This document shows positions 59,739 to 64,000 of a stretch of DNA of 64,000 nucleotides, piece by piece (positions within the stretch are counted from its first letter, which is position 1; each line of letters starts with the position of its first letter). The translations under genes and the position numbers were made by a program. The stretch spans positions 744,001 to 808,000 of the forward strand of contig CAWCTX010000005.1 of assembly GCA_963798505.1 (NCBI GenBank), written 5' to 3'. The notes under the pieces are model-generated. The model was not told the origin of the DNA. It worked only from the letters and a program-made list of their open reading frames with translations, and searched no databases. The DNA is from CAVWSM01 sp963798505. GTDB lineage: Bacteria > Actinomycetota > Actinomycetes > Jiangellales > Jiangellaceae.

Positions 59739-59742
<4 letters not shown>
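59019..59742 (-). CDS. Branched-chain amino acid-type ABC transporter ATPase LivF (heavily frameshifted)
   Basis: About 240 aa. Blocks in order: VLAVSGLSARIGGQQVVEDV, GVTAVLGRNGVGKTSTLKAI LGLIDRAG (space added; Walker A), RGVGYVPEDREVF, then the signature LSGGQQQMLSLARALLNDNR and Walker B ILLIDEPTKGLAPKIVD, and VPILLVEQNLQVIERLADDV. It ends QLLGVHAEEMPHA at 59019, overlapping the LivH ATG. The missing or shifted Q-loop neighbourhood reflects indels rather than divergence. Start ATG 59742 overlaps the LivG stop. Confidence 0.85.
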
Positions 59743-60520
<778 letters not shown>

Positions 60521-60524
60521 TCGG

Positions 60525-61757
60525 TCAGCTCGACCTGCGGCCGGCGGGGCGACGTAGTCGGCGTCGAGACCTCGGCCAGCTCGGGCACCCAGGCCTCGCC
60601 CTTCTTGACCAGCTTCGACCTGGTACATCGGCTGGATGACGCGCGTGGTCGAGCCGCGCGGATCGTGGTCTCGCCCTTCGGCCCGTCGAAGGTCCAGCCC
60701 TCGAGCGACGTCGATCATGGCGGTCGACGTCGTCGCCGCCCTCCTCGATGGCGCTGCACCATCATCTGCGCCGCGACGAAGCCGTCGGGGGAGAACAGGT
60801 CCGGGTGCGGCGCCGGCCGCCTCGATGGCGTCGATCATCGCCTGGTCTCGACCTCGGTGCTCGGCCGCGCCGGCGAAGTAGTGGTTGAGGAACTCGACCT
60901 TGTCGGAGGCGGAGCCGTAGGCGTCGTAGGTCGCGGTGTCACCCAGACCGGTGACCACTGTCGTCGAGTCAGCACGCCCTGCTGGTTGAGGCCCTCCCAC
61001 ATGGCGCCGGAGGTCGCGCCGGCCCAGGCGACGAAGACGAGGTCGGGCTGGGCGTCGATGCATCTGCCGAGCGAACGGGGTGAACTCTGTGGCGTCCTCA
61101 GGCGACGAGCACGCTGGTAGACCTCGGCACCCTGGGCGCCAAGCACTGCCTGGACGGCGGCGAAGTTGCCCTGGCCGAAGGCCGTGTCCTGCGCGAACAC
61201 GAGCACCTTCTGGCAGCCGGCGATCGTCGACGAAGGTGCCGGCGGTCGCGACATCCTGCAGCGATTGGCGGCCGGAGCGGAAGGTGTAGTCGTTGATCCC
61301 CGTGAGCGCATCGGTCGCGGCCGGGCCGGAGATGTAGAGCACCTTGTTCTGCTCGGCCTGCTCGGCAAGCTTGCAGTGCCACGCCCGAGACGACGGTGCC
61401 GCCGAGGATCTTGTAGCCCTTGCCGATCAAGTCCTTGGCCTGGAGCCACTGCCTTGTCGGGGTCGCCCGGCGTCGTCGACGTAGCTCACGTTGATATCCC
61501 GGCCGTCAACCTTGCCGGTGCCGTCGGTGGCATAGTCGAGCCCGGCCTCGAAGCCCGTGAAAGTAGGCCTCGCCGTAGGCAGCGAGCGGCCCGGTCTTGG
61601 AGTAGATGATGCCGACGTCGACGGGCGTGGCAGGGGGCGCCGACGCGCCGCCGCTGTCGCCCGCCGTATCGTCCGACTCCGACGGTGCACACGCTGCGAC
61701 CGCGAGTGACGCGGCGGCGAGCAATGCCACGGCGAGGGACTTCCTGCTGACCCGCAT
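60525..61757 (-). CDS. ABC transporter substrate-binding lipoprotein, Leu/Ile/Val-binding family (heavily frameshifted)
   Basis: About 400 aa. Starts MRVSRKSLAVALLAAASLAV with lipobox AVAAC, then VDVGIIYSKTGPLAAYGEAY. Further blocks in different frames: FEAGLDYATDGTGKVDGRDI, GKGYKILGGTVVSG, NKVLYISGPAATDALTGIND then YTFRSGRQSLQDVATAG, VLVFAQDTAFGQGNFAAVQA, DLVFVAWAGATSGAMWEGLN, VVTGLGDTATYDAYGSASDK. Peripla_BP_6 fold. The stop is inferred at 60525. First gene of the operon; the ligand is probably a carboxylate used by the downstream acyl-CoA ligase rather than an amino acid (inference). Confidence 0.85.
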
Positions 61758-61791
61758 GACTCTGCCCTTCGTTGGATGAGTCCCGAAAAAT

Positions 61792-61807
61792 CTGAAAGGT
61801 GATTCAG
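61792..61807. promoter_or_regulatory. Inverted repeat upstream of the Liv/acyl-CoA operon, candidate TetR site
   Basis: CTGAA (61792-61796) and TTCAG (61803-61807) flank AGGTGA in an AT-rich patch 35-50 nt upstream of the binding-protein ATG. Position suits operon control by the encoded TetR protein. Short arms, so weak on its own. Confidence 0.35.
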
Positions 61808-61866
61808 GTTGCGGGAATCATCGGGCGTGCGTTGCGGGCTTGTCAACTCCCTGGGTCGCGCGCGGT

Positions 61867-61884
61867 CGCTGGGGCGCCCCAGCG
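61867..61884. repeat. 18-bp perfect palindrome, second locus of the GGGGCGCCCC repeat
   Basis: CGCTGGGGCGCCCCAGCG is self-complementary and is followed by TTGCTCT, as in the copy at 27745. It lies in the 262-nt gap between the Liv operon promoter and rbpA. Confidence 0.6.
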
Positions 61885-61933
61885 TTGCTCTCTAGCGACG
61901 GATTCGCGCCCCAAGCGAGCTGGGCATGCAAAA

Positions 61934-61974
61934 GACCGAGCCGCGTCGCCGGGGGATCGCGACGTGGCTCGGTC
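61934..61974 (-). terminator. Rho-independent terminator of rbpA
   Basis: On the minus strand GACCGAGCC pairs with GGCTCGGTC, extended by an inner GTCGC/GCGAC stem, and is followed by TTTT. It lies 46 nt past the rbpA stop. Confidence 0.85.
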
Positions 61975-62019
61975 GGGAGGCGGGGCCCGATGAGGGGGGC
62001 AGGGCCCGCGCCGGCTTGC

Positions 62020-62415
62020 TTACGCTGACTTGCGACCGCGGTGGGTCTTGGTCGGCTCCTTGAGGTGCGCACCGCCGGGCAGAGTGCCGGACCGCAGCAG
62101 GTCCAGCCGCTCGGACAGCAGCTCCTCGAGCTCGTCGATCGAGCGCCGCTCCAGGAGCATGTCCCAGTGGGTGCGGGGGGTCTTGGACGGCTTGGCGTCG
62201 GGCTTGTCCGTCTCGGCACGCAGGGCCTCGGCCCCGCAGCGCGGGCACTCCCAGATCGCCGGGAAGTCCGCCTCTTCGGCGAACGTCATGGAGAACTGGT
62301 GCCCGTTGGGGCACACGTACGGGACCTGCTGGCGAGCCGCGAACTCGACGCCACGCTCATCCTCATAGCTGGTGGCTCCGAGACGCGAGCCACGGAGGGA
62401 GGAACGCTCGGACAT
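62020..62415 (-). CDS. rbpA: RNA polymerase-binding protein RbpA
   Basis: 131-aa actinobacterial transcription activator that binds RNA polymerase and the principal sigma factor. N-terminal SRLGATSYEDERGVEFAARQ; zinc-type core VPYVCPNGHQFSMTFAEEAD, then IWECPRCGAEAL; C-terminal sigma-interacting helix THWDMLLERRSIDELEELLS ERLDLLR (space added). The tail PTKTHRGRKSA is longer than in Mycobacterium. Start ATG 62415 (MSERSSLRGSRLG). Followed by a strong terminator. Confidence 0.96.
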   Translation of the reverse strand: MSERSSLRGSRLGATSYEDERGVEFAARQQVPYVCPNGHQFSMTFAEEADFPAIWECPRCGAEALRAETDKPDAKPSKTPRTHWDMLLERRSIDELEELLSERLDLLRSGTLPGGAHLKEPTKTHRGRKSA

Positions 62416-62523
62416 CAGAAACTAACCCTTTCGGCTCGCCGACACTTCCTGTAACGTACGACGGTTCGCCTGTGTTCCGGGTTCCGCGCCCATCGGGATG
62501 CGCCCGCGTGACCTCAGTCACGG

Positions 62524-63910
62524 TCAGAGGTGCTCGGGGACCTCATTTCCGGCGTCGCGGATCCCAGCTTCAAGCTTCACCCGGGCCAGCAGGATGAAAC
62601 CCACGACGAAGAAGGCGACGACGGCGAAGATCGCCTGCCGGTAGGAATCGGTGAGCTGGTAGACGAGCCCGAAGACCAGGGTGCCGAGCCAGCTCGTGCC
62701 GCGCTCGCAGGCCTGGTAGAGGCTGAAATACTCGCCCTCCTTGCCGCGCGGGATCAGCAGGCTGAACATCGAGCGCGCCAGCGCCTGGGTGCCGCCGAGC
62801 ACGATCCCGATGGCCACCGCGAGCATCAGGAACGGCGCCACCTGCCCCGCCGGGAGCCGGTAGGCGGCGGCGACGACCAGCGTCCACAGGACCAGACTGG
62901 CGAGCACGACGCGTTTGCTTCCGTACGTGCGGGCCAGCCGGCCAAGCAGCAGCGCCCCGCCGAAGGCGACGAACTGCACCAGGAGGATGGCGACGATCAG
63001 GGTGCTCTCGTCGAGATCGAGCTCGCGGTTGCCGTAGATCGATGACGCCGCGATCACCGTCTGGACGCCGTCGTTGAAGAACAGGTAGGCGGCGAGGAAC
63101 AGCAGCGTCTGCGGGTAGTTGCGCGCGTCCCGAAGCGTCGCGGCGAGCTGGCCGAACGCCTGGCCGACGGTGCCTCCGGTAGCCGCTGCGACCGCCAGGG
63201 GTGGCCGGTCGCGCAGCCCCCGCAGCGGCACTAGCGTCCACAGCCCCCACCAGAGTCCTGCACTGAGCGAGGCAGAGGCGCACGGCGCCCTCGGTGCCCA
63301 GCCCGAACGGCTCGAGCTGGACGACGGCCAGGTTGACGGCCAGCAGCAGGCCACCGCCGAGATAGCCCAGCGCCCAGCCGCGTGACGAGACCGCGTGCCG
63401 CTCGTCCTCGGAGGCGATCTGGTTGAGGATCGAGTCGTAGACCACGAGCGACGAGCCAAGGCACACGTGGCCGACCAGCAGCAGTGCGACGCCGAGCTGC
63501 CAGTTGGTTCCGGAGACGAAGACCATGGCGGTGGCGGCGGTGGCGCCGGCCCAGGCGAACCCGGCGAGCATGTGGCGCTTGCGGCTGGTTCGGTCGGCGA
63601 TCGCGCCGACGACGGGCAGCACGAGCGCGGAGAGCAGAGTGGCGATGGTGACGGCGTAGGCAGCGACGGAGCCGGGGGAGACGGCGACGCCGAGCACCGA
63701 CAGGTCCGTGTGGCACGGGTCGTCGCTGGTGCCCGGCTCGCCACAGGACGCCCGCTCGGCGACCGCGGTCAGGTAGGGCCCGAACAGCACCGTGGCGATC
63801 GTCGTGACGTAGGCGGAGTTGGCCCAGTCGTAGAAGTACCAGGCGCGCTGCTCGCGGCGGCGGGCCTCGGGGTCCGCGAGCGGTCCGGCGGACGCGAGCG
63901 GCAACGACAC
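62524..63910 (-). CDS. MFS transporter, UMF1 family (one frameshift)
   Basis: About 460 aa with 11-12 predicted TM helices. WYFYDWANSAYVTTIATVLF is the UMF1 (Atg22-like) signature, then VVGAIADRTSRKRHMLAGFA, LGSSLVVYDSILNQIASEDE and RHAVSSRGWALGYLGGGLLL. One shift near 63240 leads to SAGLWWGLWTLVPLRGLRDR, LAAYLFFNDGVQTVIAASSI YGNREL (space added) and GTQALARSMFSLLIPRGKEG EYFSLYQ (space added). Substrate unknown. GTG 63910; the gene lies upstream of rbpA in the same direction and downstream of the probable phosphodiesterase. Confidence 0.9.
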
Positions 63911-63940
63911 GGCTGCACTCCCGTTGAGTCTTGGGCTACG

Positions 63941-64000
63941 TCATGACCAGAGGCCGCGGTCAGCGAAGACACCACGGAGTGCCTCCAGGTCGTCGGTCAT
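63941..64000 (-). CDS. C-terminal end of a probable glycerophosphodiester phosphodiesterase (partial)
   Basis: The last 19 codons before TGA at 63941 read MTDDLEALRGVFADRGLWS. TDDLEALRGVFADRG closely resembles the terminal helix of GDPD enzymes (VDGIITDDLEALRxVLxxRG), and GDPD genes commonly adjoin the MFS-rbpA pair in actinomycetes. Only the tail is in the window, so the assignment rests on this short match and context. Confidence 0.5.
   Translation of the reverse strand: MTDDLEALRGVFADRGLWS

Overview
The window is a high-GC chromosomal segment of an actinomycete (Actinomycetota). Several lineage markers support this: a mycothiol ligase (mshC), the complete Pup-proteasome set (arc, dop, pup, prcB, prcA, pafA, pafB, pafC), the RNA polymerase-binding protein RbpA, an HelY-type helicase, and separate lnt and ppm1 genes. 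No rRNA, tRNA, CRISPR array or prophage was seen. I do not assign a genus.

Layout. 1-5.7 kb: the 5' part of a secreted M23 peptidase, then histidine phosphatase, DUF3090, SCO1664-type kinase-like protein and mshC, with a convergent PAC2 protein. 5.8-10.1 kb: cobalamin-dependent methionine synthase and a HAD phosphatase. 10.1-22.9 kb: an accessory catabolic island that reads as import and breakdown of (hydroxy)proline or hydroxyproline peptides. It holds a DHDPS-family deaminase, a proline racemase-family epimerase, GntR and PucR regulators, a three-subunit flavin/iron-sulfur dehydrogenase and a five-gene Dpp-type ABC transporter. 22.9-41 kb: RecB-like nuclease, site-2 protease, TrmI, the Pup-proteasome genes interleaved with housekeeping genes, two FKBP isomerases, pafBC and tatAC. 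A nuclease gene lies between pup and prcB. 41-52.2 kb: diacylglycerol kinase-like protein, helY, a 5'-3' exonuclease, M24 peptidase, a MITE-like element, AsnC regulator, amidohydrolase, lnt, ppm1 and fxsA. 52.2-61.8 kb: one minus-strand operon of ten genes (Liv-type ABC importer, acyl-CoA ligase, TetR regulator, 3-hydroxybutyrate dehydrogenase-like SDR and two alpha/beta hydrolases). Nearly every gene in it overlaps the next by 4 nt. 61.8-64 kb: rbpA, an UMF1-type MFS transporter and the last 20 codons of a probable glycerophosphodiester phosphodiesterase.

Sequence quality matters for reading this annotation. Many genes, including essential or highly conserved ones, are broken by single-base frameshifts, most of them in the +1 direction (one surplus base). 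They are densest in the PucR/dehydrogenase genes and in the Liv operon. I read them mainly as sequencing or assembly indels, so affected genes are annotated as one CDS spanning the frames.

Regulatory signals visible directly are two perfect palindromes in the hydroxyproline island, intrinsic terminators after helY and rbpA, a dispersed palindromic intergenic repeat, and a recurring TANNNT hexamer 5-8 nt upstream of the start codon of 14 genes, which suggests widespread leaderless transcription.
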